Part shown: piece by piece, positions 24,740 to 32,646 of the stretch | How positions within the stretch are numbered: position 1 is the first letter of the stretch | Layout: each line of letters starts with the position of its first letter | Assembly: GCF_040096055.1 (NCBI RefSeq) | Contig: NZ_JBBMFK010000008.1 | Coordinates: 70,520-134,519, forward strand | Source of the DNA: Pseudoflavonifractor intestinihominis | GTDB lineage: Bacteria > Bacillota > Clostridia > Oscillospirales > Oscillospiraceae | Direction of reading: 5' to 3' | DNA length: 64,000 nucleotides | Notes under the pieces: generated by a model | The model's database searches: none | What the model saw: the letters and a program-made list of their open reading frames with translations, nothing else | Told to the model about the DNA's origin: nothing | Position numbers and translations under genes: made by a program

Positions 24740-27529
24740 ATGAAGATCAAGAGAAAAGAGCTCTACGGGCTCCTGTACGTGGTCGTGGCCTTCTTTCTGG
24801 CGGTCCTGATCGCGCTGAACTACTTTGCCTTCTCCTACAGCACCCTGGTGAGCAATTTCTTCCACCAGTCCACCTTCCGCATTGAGGCGGATGAAAACGC
24901 AGGCAGCGAGAATACCAACTACTTCAATCTGGACTACACCTCCACCGAGCAGCTGGAGGCCGATGAGCGGGCCTACGCCGAGGAGGTCCAGTCCGAAGGC
25001 GTGATCCTCCTGCAGAACAACGGCCTGCCCGTGGCGCCCACCAGGACCACCTTCCTGGGCATCTACAGCCGGGACGACATGCTCTCCGCCGGCGTATCCG
25101 TCTCCGACAACGCGCCCTCCATGGAAAAGCAGTTCACCGACGCCGGCTTTGAGGTGAACCCCACCATGATCTCCTACTACCAGGGCCTCACCGAGGAGGC
25201 CGACCCCTCCGCCTTTTCCGCCGAGGCCAGAGACTCCATCTCCTCTTACAACGACCTGGCCGTGGTGGTGCTCTTCAGCGGCGGCGCCGAGGCCATGGAC
25301 ATTACCGTGGACGACCTGCGCTTTACCGACACCGAGGAGGCCCTCATCCGGTACGCCTCTGAAAACTTCAGCAATGTAGTGGTTCTGCTCAACACCTCCA
25401 ACACGGTGGAGTGCGACTATCTGGAGCAGTTCGACAATCTCTCCGTGCTCTACATCAACTTCAGCGGCGACGCCGGCATCGGCGTCATCCCCCGTATCCT
25501 CACCGGCGAGATCAATCCCTCCGGCAAGACCACGGACACCTTTGCCTATGACGTGGAATCCCCCATCTCCATGCTCAACTACGAAAACAGCGCCGAGGAC
25601 CAGGGACTCATGAGCGGCGGAGAGCGAGTCGGCAACTACGTCAACTACATCGAGGGCATCTATGTGGGCTACCGCTACTTTGAGACCCGGTATGAGGACG
25701 TGGTCCTGGGCAACGGCAACGCCGGCGACTTCGATTACGCCGCCACCGTGCAGTACCCCTTCGGCTACGGCCTCAGCTACACCACCTTCGCCTATTCCGG
25801 CTTTGCCCTCCAGGAGAACCCCACCAGCTTCACCCTGTCCGTGACGGTGACCAACACCGGCGACACCTATACGGGCAAGGAGGCTGTCGGCTTCTACATG
25901 CAGTCCCCCTACACCGAGTACGACAAGCGCAACGGCGTGGAGAAATCCTCCGTACAGCTGGTAGGCTTTGCCAAGACCGGCCTGCTGGCCCCCGGCGAGA
26001 GCGAGACCCTGACTGTTGAGGTAGACAAGTCCGAGATGCGGGCCTACGACGCCAACAACCTGAAGACCTACATTGTGGACGACGGCCTGTACTACTTTGC
26101 CGCAGGTGCCAACGCCCACGACGCCGTCAACAACATCCTGGCTTCCAAGGGCGCCGCCGGCATCGCCATGGACGCCTACAAAATGACCGCCCCCGGCGAC
26201 GCCTCCCTGGTGGGCACCTACACCCAGGAGAGCTTTGACGCCGAGACCTACTCCTACGGTGCCAACGGCGAAAAGATCACCAATAAGTTTGACGACGTCA
26301 ACCTGAACTACTACTACCCCGGCACTGTCACCTATGTCACCAGAAACGACTGGATGGGCACCATCCCCGCCCAGAAGGCGGGCGACATCGACGCCACCGA
26401 GGAGCTGCTGGGCAATTTCAACCCCACCTTTGAGTCCGGCGAGGAACCCGCTCCCGCCACGGGCCAGAGCAACGGCCTGACCATCATGTCCCTGATGGGG
26501 CTGGACTACGACAACGAGTACTGGGACATGCTCCTGGACCAGTTCACGGCGGAGGAGCTCATGTCCATCGTGGCCTACGGCGGCTTCAAGACCAACATGG
26601 TGGGCAGCATCAACAAGCCCGCCTCCGTGGACAAGGACGGCCCCGCCGGTCTGGACTCCTCCCAGCTGGGCGGAGAGAGCTGCTATACCTTCCCCTCCGA
26701 GAGTATGCTGGCCTGCACCTGGAACAGGGAGCTGGTGGCCCAGCTGGGCTACTTTGTCTCTCAGGACTGCCTCCTGACCGGCACCACCGGCTGGTACGCC
26801 CCCGCCTGCAATATCCACCGGGTGGCCATCTGCGGCCGCACCAGAGAGTACTTCTCCGAGGACGCCTTCCTCTCCGGTACCATGGCCTACGCCGTGGCCT
26901 CCACTGCCCAGGCCCACGGCGTGGTGACCTACACCAAGCACTTCGCCCTCAACGAGCAGGAGAACAACCGCTCCTCCGTGTGCACCTTCTCCAACGAGCA
27001 GGCCATCCGGGAGATCTACCTCAAGCCCTTTGAGATGGCCGTGGCCGAGGGCGGCGGCATGGGCATCATGACCTCCATGAACCGGGTGGGCACCACCTAC
27101 TCCAGCTCCCACTACAATCTGTGCACCGGCATCCTGCGGGACGAGTGGGGCTTCCACGGCGTGGTCATCACCGACTTTGTCAGCGGCCCCAGCGACAAGG
27201 TGGTCCCCCGGGAACTGGTTCTGGCCGGCACCGACCTGTTCCTCTGCACCGTCAGTGACCAGTCCATGTTCATCGAGGGATACCAGAATGACCCCGATGT
27301 GCTCAACGCCCTCCGGGAGTCTGCCCACCGCATCTGCTACACCTACGTCAACTCCAACCTGATGAACGGCCTCTCCTCCTCCTCCCGGGTCATCTCCATC
27401 ACGCCCGCCTGGGTCTACGGCTTGTACGCGGTGGACGCGGTCCTCATCTACGTGCTCTATCTGCTGGCAATGACGCCTGTCCTGAACAAGCTGGGCGAGA
27501 AAAAGGAGGATAAACATGAAGCTCAATAA
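24740..27529 (+). CDS. Double-anchored GH3 glycoside hydrolase with reversed domain order (module 2)
   Basis: A 929-residue GH3 enzyme with membrane segments at both ends (about 9-31 and 890-912), leaving the catalytic part outside the cell. The domain order is reversed relative to typical GH3: the GH3 C-terminal domain (EGVILLQNNGLPV near 88) comes first, then the fibronectin-like domain (about 340-460), then the catalytic barrel (about 590-870). The barrel has KHFALNEQENNR and the expected nucleophile Asp812 in VVITDFVSG. Some conserved sites have drifted: the usual GRNFEYFSED reads GRTREYFSED, and the GSG-type motif of the C-terminal domain is not evident, so activity or specificity may be altered. 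Known reversed-order GH3 enzymes come from rumen Clostridia. A GGAGGG site precedes the ATG. Confidence 0.9.
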   Translation: MKIKRKELYGLLYVVVAFFLAVLIALNYFAFSYSTLVSNFFHQSTFRIEADENAGSENTNYFNLDYTSTEQLEADERAYAEEVQSEGVILLQNNGLPVAPTRTTFLGIYSRDDMLSAGVSVSDNAPSMEKQFTDAGFEVNPTMISYYQGLTEEADPSAFSAEARDSISSYNDLAVVVLFSGGAEAMDITVDDLRFTDTEEALIRYASENFSNVVVLLNTSNTVECDYLEQFDNLSVLYINFSGDAGIGVIPRILTGEINPSGKTTDTFAYDVESPISMLNYENSAEDQGLMSGGERVGNYVNYIEGIYVGYRYFETRYEDVVLGNGNAGDFDYAATVQYPFGYGLSYTTFAYSGFALQENPTSFTLSVTVTNTGDTYTGKEAVGFYMQSPYTEYDKRNGVEKSSVQLVGFAKTGLLAPGESETLTVEVDKSEMRAYDANNLKTYIVDDGLYYFAAGANAHDAVNNILASKGAAGIAMDAYKMTAPGDASLVGTYTQESFDAETYSYGANGEKITNKFDDVNLNYYYPGTVTYVTRNDWMGTIPAQKAGDIDATEELLGNFNPTFESGEEPAPATGQSNGLTIMSLMGLDYDNEYWDMLLDQFTAEELMSIVAYGGFKTNMVGSINKPASVDKDGPAGLDSSQLGGESCYTFPSESMLACTWNRELVAQLGYFVSQDCLLTGTTGWYAPACNIHRVAICGRTREYFSEDAFLSGTMAYAVASTAQAHGVVTYTKHFALNEQENNRSSVCTFSNEQAIREIYLKPFEMAVAEGGGMGIMTSMNRVGTTYSSSHYNLCTGILRDEWGFHGVVITDFVSGPSDKVVPRELVLAGTDLFLCTVSDQSMFIEGYQNDPDVLNALRESAHRICYTYVNSNLMNGLSSSSRVISITPAWVYGLYAVDAVLIYVLYLLAMTPVLNKLGEKKEDKHEAQ

Positions 27530-27851
27530 GTTGGATCTCATCAACGTGGCCTCCATCGCCGCGGCGCTGCTGGGCCTGGTTCTGGCCCTGGTGGGCTGCC
27601 TGGTCCTCTCCGTACAGGAGGGCATCGGCGTCAACCTCTCCCTGTCCCCGGTGGTCTATATCGGCGTGGCCCTGATTGTTCTGGGGCTGATCTGCTCCAT
27701 TGTGGGCAACGTGCTCTATGTCAGGCGCGGCGGCATGAACCGGGCCCTGGCCAGCCTGGCCCTCTATGTAGCGGTGATCGCCTTCCTCGCCGTGCTGGTC
27801 CTGGTGGTATACACCATCTTTATCCCCGTGCTCAACCCCTCCAACGGCTGA
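27516..27851 (+). CDS. Small three-segment membrane protein
   Basis: A 111-residue, very hydrophobic protein with three predicted membrane segments (about 10-32, 46-68, 81-105). Its start overlaps the GH3 gene by 14 bases and has a strong AAGGAGGATAAAC site, so translation is coupled to the glycosidase. No family recognised. It may help insert, localise or regulate the double-anchored GH3 enzyme. It ends the operon before a terminator. Confidence 0.75.
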   Translation: MKLNKLDLINVASIAAALLGLVLALVGCLVLSVQEGIGVNLSLSPVVYIGVALIVLGLICSIVGNVLYVRRGGMNRALASLALYVAVIAFLAVLVLVVYTIFIPVLNPSNG

Positions 27852-27988
27852 TATTTGCTCATCGCCAACGCCGCCAGTAATGGGTCTGCGGCGGCGGAGG
27901 ACGGCACAGCCACCCCGAACTTCCGCGCCACCCCCGCGTCCGGTGGCGAATTGCCGGAATAGCGGGCTGCATCTCAAAAACCATACCG

Positions 27989-28034
27989 AAAACGTGAGGC
28001 GGAACAGCGCATGCGCTGTTCCGCCTCACGTTTT
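27989..28034 (+). terminator. Strong intrinsic terminator after the module 2 operon
   Basis: A perfect palindrome with 23-base arms (27989-28011 and 28012-28034) followed by six T in total. Confidence 0.92.
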
Positions 28035-28440
28035 TTGTCCGCCTGAATCCGGGCTGCCTTCCGGTCTGCCGCTCTCCGGACACAGCCCGAAACTGTCCAC
28101 ATTTTTTCATCCGGATGTGGAAACATTCACTCGCTCCCGCTGTGCTGTCCTTCTCTGACGGCCGCTTTATCAGGCGTACATTTGTCTTTCCATAACACAC
28201 CCGATGTTTGAGATCCCGCCCTTCCGGCGCTTTACTCCATTATATTTTCTGTTCAAAATGGGACACTTGTCCGCTTATATGGGGTTTACCGTCCTTCTTT
28301 CTTCTTTTTCCGAAGTTTTCCTGCTGCAAGAAAGTTCTTTCAGTTTCTCTCTTTTTTCTGAATATCCCGTCTGAAATCCGTCTCTGACTCAAAGACGGAT
28401 TCTCATTATATGCATTTGTATCTTGAATAAAATTCATTTT

Positions 28441-28481
28441 AAACACTTTGTTGCAAAAGTATTTTGAAATGAAACACTTTG
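28441..28481 (+). repeat. Direct repeat AAACACTTTG, candidate operator
   Basis: Two identical 10-base copies (28441-28450 and 28472-28481) start 31 bases apart, close to three helical turns, about 150 bases upstream of the importer promoter. A dimeric or tetrameric regulator could bind both on one face. Confidence 0.4.
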
Positions 28482-28627
28482 CAAGTCACTATTTATTCTT
28501 AAGATTCACGCTGAAACAATTTTACTTTTTCCCAATATCATAAAGCACAGTTTACCTTTTTCACTTTTTATTTTATTGCAGCAAATTGACAAAGAAAAAA
28601 TTTTTTCGACTCTTTCACATTTTCTTC

Positions 28628-28656
28628 TTGCATTATTATGCGAGACGCTATATAAT
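28628..28656 (+). promoter_or_regulatory. Promoter of the peptide importer operon
   Basis: TTGCAT (28628-28633) and TATAAT (28651-28656) are exactly 17 bases apart, giving a leader of about 75 bases. Confidence 0.7.
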
Positions 28657-28738
28657 TCATATCAAATTTGGGAAAGAGATTCAATTCAATATATTTTTTG
28701 ATACTTCTTCCCATTCCCCAGGAAGGCAGGAGAATCGT

Positions 28739-29665
28739 ATGCTGAATTACATTATCAGGCGCGTGCTCATCGGTATATTGACCATGCTGTTTCTGATTAC
28801 CGCCACCTTCTTCTTGATGCGCATTATCCCGGGTTCTCCTTTCATCAACGACGACGAATCCGTGGCCGCGCAGAAGCAGTACGAGCAGTTGGAGCGCAAA
28901 CACGGTCTGGACAAGCCGCTGCTGGAGCAGTACGGCATCTACATGAAGGGCCTGATCCACGGAGATCTGGGCGAGTCCCTGATCCGCAAGGGCAAGACCG
29001 TTGTGGACATCATCGGCACCACCGCCCCGGTCACCATGCGGCTGGGCCTGACCGCCTTTGTCTTTTCCATGGTGGTGGGCATCGGCCTGGGCATTGCCGC
29101 AGCCCTGTCCAAGCGCAGGTGGATCAACAACTTCGTCATGCTGCTGTCCACCATCGGCGTCAGCGTCCCCAACTTCCTGCTGGCCGTGTTCCTGATGCTG
29201 GTGTTCTGCGTGGGGCTGGGCCTGTTCCCAACCATCGGCCTGAAGACGCCGCTGCACTACGTGCTGCCCACCATTGCCGTCTCCCTCCACCCCATCGCCA
29301 TGATCTCCCGCCTGACCCGCACCAGCATGATGGAGGTCATGCGGCAGGACTACATGATCCTGGCCCGGTCCAAGGGCACACCCAAGTGGCAGGTCATCAT
29401 CAAGCACGGCCTGCGCAACGCCCTGCTGCCGGTGGTGACCTACGCCGGCCCCCTGATCGCCAGCCTGCTGACCGGCAGCTTCGTGGTGGAGACCCTGTTC
29501 TCCATCCCCGGCATCGGCTCTGAATTTGTCAGCAGCGTTACCAACCGGGACTACACCCTGATTATGGGCCTGACCATCTTCATGGGCTTCCTGGTGATCG
29601 TTATGAACCTTCTCTCCGACCTGGTGGCCGCCGCGGTGGACCCCCGGATCAAACTGGACAAGTAA
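28739..29665 (+). CDS. oppB: Peptide ABC transporter permease (OppB/DppB type)
   Basis: A 308-residue inner membrane permease with six membrane segments and the typical N-terminal LNYIIRRVLIGILTMLFL. The cytoplasmic loop that contacts the ATPases reads RQDYMILARSKGTPKWQVI near residue 200. The ATG at 28739 has AGGAGA about 6 bases upstream. It is the first gene of a five-gene importer in the order B-C-D-F-A. The choice between oligopeptide and dipeptide import cannot be made from sequence. Confidence 0.92.
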   Translation: MLNYIIRRVLIGILTMLFLITATFFLMRIIPGSPFINDDESVAAQKQYEQLERKHGLDKPLLEQYGIYMKGLIHGDLGESLIRKGKTVVDIIGTTAPVTMRLGLTAFVFSMVVGIGLGIAAALSKRRWINNFVMLLSTIGVSVPNFLLAVFLMLVFCVGLGLFPTIGLKTPLHYVLPTIAVSLHPIAMISRLTRTSMMEVMRQDYMILARSKGTPKWQVIIKHGLRNALLPVVTYAGPLIASLLTGSFVVETLFSIPGIGSEFVSSVTNRDYTLIMGLTIFMGFLVIVMNLLSDLVAAAVDPRIKLDK

Positions 29666-29678
29666 GCAGGTGACTGAC

Positions 29679-30623
29679 ATGAAGGAAATCATCAAGCAAG
29701 CCTCCGCCCCCCATCCGCTGCCGCCCGACGCCTTTGAGCCGCTGCCGGCCTCGGAAAAGAACGCCGAGTTCATCGCAATGGAGTCCAAGACCTTCCTGCA
29801 GGACGCCTGGCGCAACTTCCGGCGCAACAAGCTGGCCCTCATCAGCCTGTGCTTCATCATTCTCATGTGCCTGATGGCCATCTTCGTCCCCATCCTCTCC
29901 CCCTACACCTATGACGGCATGGACAGCAGTGCCCTCAACCAGCTGCCCACCCTCCAGCACTGGTTCGGCACCGACAAGTTCGGCCGGGATATCTTCGTGC
30001 GGGTCATGTTCGGCGCCCGGATCTCCCTGGCCGTAGGCTTTGCAGCCGCCGGCATCAACATGGTCATCGGCATCGTCTACGGCGGCATCGCCGGGTACAT
30101 CGGCGGCAAGGCCGACCTGATCATGATGCGGGTGGTGGACATGCTCTACTCCATCCCCAACCTGCTGTACATCATCCTGATCATGCTCATCTTCGGCAGC
30201 AACATGTTCTCCGTACTGCTGGGCATCTGTATCTCCTCCTGGGTGGGCATGGCCCGTCTGGTCCGCACCCAGGTCATGTCCCTCAAGGAGCAGGAGTTCT
30301 CCCTGGCCGCCTTTGTCATGGGGGCCAGCAAGTCCAGAATCCTCTTCAAGCACCTGATCATCAACTCCATCGGCCCCATCATCGTGTCCCTGACCCTGAT
30401 GGTCCCGTCGGCCATCTTCCAGGAGTCCTTCCTGGGCTTCGTGGGCATCGGCATCTCCGCCCCCATGTCCAGCTGGGGCACCCTGGCCAACGACGCCCGG
30501 CTGGTCATCAACAGCTATCCCCTTCAGATCGTATGGCCGGTGCTGTCCATCTGCCTGACCATGCTGGCCCTGAACTTCCTGGGCGACGGCCTGGGCGAGG
30601 CCCTGGACCCCAAGAAACGGTAG
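29679..30623 (+). CDS. oppC: Peptide ABC transporter permease (OppC/DppC type)
   Basis: A 314-residue partner permease with an N-terminal cytoplasmic tail of about 50 residues, the OppC_N helix (AWRNFRRNKLALISL), and six membrane segments. The ATPase-contact loop is EQEFSLAAFVMGASKSRILF near 210. An ATG at 29679 with AGGTGA 5 bases upstream is preferred to a GTG at 29670 that lies inside the ribosome site. It forms the channel with the OppB-type subunit. Confidence 0.92.
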   Translation: MKEIIKQASAPHPLPPDAFEPLPASEKNAEFIAMESKTFLQDAWRNFRRNKLALISLCFIILMCLMAIFVPILSPYTYDGMDSSALNQLPTLQHWFGTDKFGRDIFVRVMFGARISLAVGFAAAGINMVIGIVYGGIAGYIGGKADLIMMRVVDMLYSIPNLLYIILIMLIFGSNMFSVLLGICISSWVGMARLVRTQVMSLKEQEFSLAAFVMGASKSRILFKHLIINSIGPIIVSLTLMVPSAIFQESFLGFVGIGISAPMSSWGTLANDARLVINSYPLQIVWPVLSICLTMLALNFLGDGLGEALDPKKR

Positions 30624-30632
30624 GTGATTGTC

Positions 30633-31631
30633 ATGTCTGTTCTCAGCGTAGAGCACCTTTCAACCGAATTTTCCACCGAGCAGGGGACGGTACGCGCCGT
30701 CCGGGATGTGTCCTTTACCGTGGAAAAGGGCGAGATCCTGGGCATTGTGGGCGAGTCCGGCTCGGGTAAAAGCGTCACCATGTTCTCCATCATGGGCCTG
30801 CTGGCGGGCAACGGCACCGTCACCTCCGGCAAGGTCATGCTGGACGGCACCGACCTGTCCGTGTCCAGCTTCTCCTCCCCCAAGGAGTACGAGAAAAAGA
30901 TGCAGGCCACCCGGGGCAATGACATGGCCATGATCTTCCAGGACCCCATGACCTTCCTCAACCCGGTGCTGAGGATCGAGACCCAGCTGGTGGAGCCCAT
31001 CATGAATCACACCAAGCTCTCCCGGAAGGAGGCGGTGGCCCGGGCCATTGAGCTCATGCGCAAGGTGGGCATCCCCTCCCCAGAGAAGCGGATCAAGCAG
31101 TATCCCCACCAGTTCTCCGGCGGCATGCGCCAGCGCATCATCATCGCCATCGCCCTGGCCTGCAACCCCAAGCTCATCATCGCCGACGAGCCCACCACCG
31201 CCCTGGACGTGACCATCCAGGCCCAGGTGCTGGACCTGATCGCCGACCTGAAGGAGGAGTTCCACTCCTCTGTCATCCTCATCACCCACGACCTGGGCGT
31301 GGTGGCCCAGGTGTGCGACCGGGTCCTGATCATGTACGGCGGAAAGATCGTGGAGCAGGGGACCGCGGACGAGATCTTCTACTCCCCCAACCACCCCTAC
31401 ACCAAGGGCCTGCTCAACTGCGTCACCAACCCGGAGGCGGACGACAGCGTCCTCACCCCCATCCCCGGCTCTCCCCCCGACCTGCTCAAGCCCCCCGCCG
31501 GCTGCCCCTTCCTGGACCGGTGCGAGTACGCCATGAAGGTCTGCCGGGACTATATGCCGGATGCCACCGTATTCAGTCCCACCCACTCCAGCTGCTGCTG
31601 GCTCAATCAGAAAGAGGGGGCGAGCCAATGA
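30633..31631 (+). CDS. oppD: Peptide ABC transporter ATPase (OppD type)
   Basis: A 332-residue ATPase with Walker A GESGSGKS near 38, a Q loop (IFQDPMTFLNP), signature SGGMRQR near 160, Walker B LIIADEPTTALD and the switch His in ITHDLG. The C-terminal oligopeptide-transporter extension has the Cys-containing pattern (CPFLDRC and a later C...C) seen in members that carry an iron-sulfur cluster. The ATG at 30633 follows AGGTGA by 5 bases. The stop overlaps the next start (ATGA). Confidence 0.93.
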   Translation: MSVLSVEHLSTEFSTEQGTVRAVRDVSFTVEKGEILGIVGESGSGKSVTMFSIMGLLAGNGTVTSGKVMLDGTDLSVSSFSSPKEYEKKMQATRGNDMAMIFQDPMTFLNPVLRIETQLVEPIMNHTKLSRKEAVARAIELMRKVGIPSPEKRIKQYPHQFSGGMRQRIIIAIALACNPKLIIADEPTTALDVTIQAQVLDLIADLKEEFHSSVILITHDLGVVAQVCDRVLIMYGGKIVEQGTADEIFYSPNHPYTKGLLNCVTNPEADDSVLTPIPGSPPDLLKPPAGCPFLDRCEYAMKVCRDYMPDATVFSPTHSSCCWLNQKEGASQ

Positions 31632-32617
31632 CCGAGCCTATTTTAAAGGTAGACCAGTGCTGCACCTGGTTCGACGTGACCAAGGGCCTGCTGGCCAAAA
31701 AGCAGATCGTCAAGGCGGTCAACGGCGTGTCCTTTGAGATCTACCCCGGGGAGTCCTTCGGTCTGGTGGGCGAGTCCGGCTGCGGAAAGAGCACCCTGGG
31801 CCGCACCATCGTCAAGATCTACTCCCCCGCCTCGGGACACATCTACTACAAGGGCACCGACATCACCACCCTGAAGGGCGCCCAGCTGCGGGACTACCGC
31901 AAGCACGTTCAGATGATCTTCCAGGACCCCTACGCCTCCCTGGACCCCCGCATGACCGTGGGCGAGATCATCCGGGAGCCCATGGACATCCACCATCTGT
32001 ACACCCCCCATGAGCGCGAGGAGCGGGTGGTGGAGCTGCTCCGTACCGTGGGCCTCAAGCCGGACCACATCCGCCGCTACCCCCACGAGTTCTCCGGCGG
32101 CCAGCGCCAGCGCATCGGCATCGCCCGCACCCTGGCCCTCAACCCCGAGTTCATCGTCTGCGACGAGCCCATTTCCGCCCTGGACGTGTCCATCCAAGCC
32201 CAGGTCATCAACCTGCTGGAGGAGATACAGGAGCGGAGCGGCCTGTCCTACCTCTTCATCGCCCACGACCTGTCCATGGTCAAGCACATCTCCGACCGCA
32301 TCGGCGTGATGTATCTGGGCCACATCGTGGAGACCGGCCCCAGCGACGAGCTCTACCGCAATCCCCTGCACCCCTATACCCAGGCCCTTCTGTCCGCCAT
32401 CCCCATCCCCGACCCCCGCACCGCCCGGGCCCGGAAGCGTATCGTGCTGGAGGGTGAGATCCCCACCCCCATCAACCCCAAGCCCTGCTGTCCCTTCGCC
32501 ACCCGCTGCCCCAGGGCCAGCCAGCGCTGCTTCCAGTCCCCGCCCCCCACTGTTCAGGTAGGCGGAAGACAGGTGAGCTGCTTCCTGTACGAGGAGAGCG
32601 GCTCCTCCGCTTCCTAA
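31628..32617 (+). CDS. oppF: Peptide ABC transporter ATPase (OppF type)
   Basis: A 329-residue ATPase: Walker A GESGCGKST near 52, Q loop IFQDPYASLDP, signature SGGQRQR near 160, Walker B FIVCDEPISALD and IAHDLS. The C-terminal CCPFATRCPRASQRC extension is typical. The ATG at 31628 overlaps the OppD stop by 4 bases with GAGGGGG about 8 bases upstream. It pairs with the OppD-type ATPase to drive import. Confidence 0.93.
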   Translation: MTEPILKVDQCCTWFDVTKGLLAKKQIVKAVNGVSFEIYPGESFGLVGESGCGKSTLGRTIVKIYSPASGHIYYKGTDITTLKGAQLRDYRKHVQMIFQDPYASLDPRMTVGEIIREPMDIHHLYTPHEREERVVELLRTVGLKPDHIRRYPHEFSGGQRQRIGIARTLALNPEFIVCDEPISALDVSIQAQVINLLEEIQERSGLSYLFIAHDLSMVKHISDRIGVMYLGHIVETGPSDELYRNPLHPYTQALLSAIPIPDPRTARARKRIVLEGEIPTPINPKPCCPFATRCPRASQRCFQSPPPTVQVGGRQVSCFLYEESGSSAS

Positions 32618-32646
32618 AAAACGCAAACGCAAAAGGAGAGAGAATT

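Larger units (their letters stand above)
27852..28738. other. Long gene-free, AT-rich gap before the peptide importer
   Basis: This 887-base stretch holds the terminator at 27989-28034, then an AT-rich region with a direct repeat and a good promoter. Short frames on both strands lack ribosome sites and family resemblance. The change from about 65 percent GC to strongly AT-rich sequence (28230-28735) marks a regulatory region rather than decayed coding sequence. Confidence 0.6.

Noticed and set aside
23720..27634. A 1304-codon open frame antisense to the module 2 GH3 gene
   Set aside because: It is a GC-rich shadow of the real gene, with Gly/Val/His-rich low-complexity product, no ribosome site and no family motif.
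27859..28446. Short frames of 68-113 codons in the gap after the module 2 operon
   Set aside because: They overlap a strong terminator or AT-rich promoter DNA, lack ribosome sites and show no protein-like composition.
28441..28461. A palindromic operator around ACTTTGTTGCAAAAGT
   Set aside because: Only the outer five bases on each side are complementary; the direct repeat is the better supported feature.
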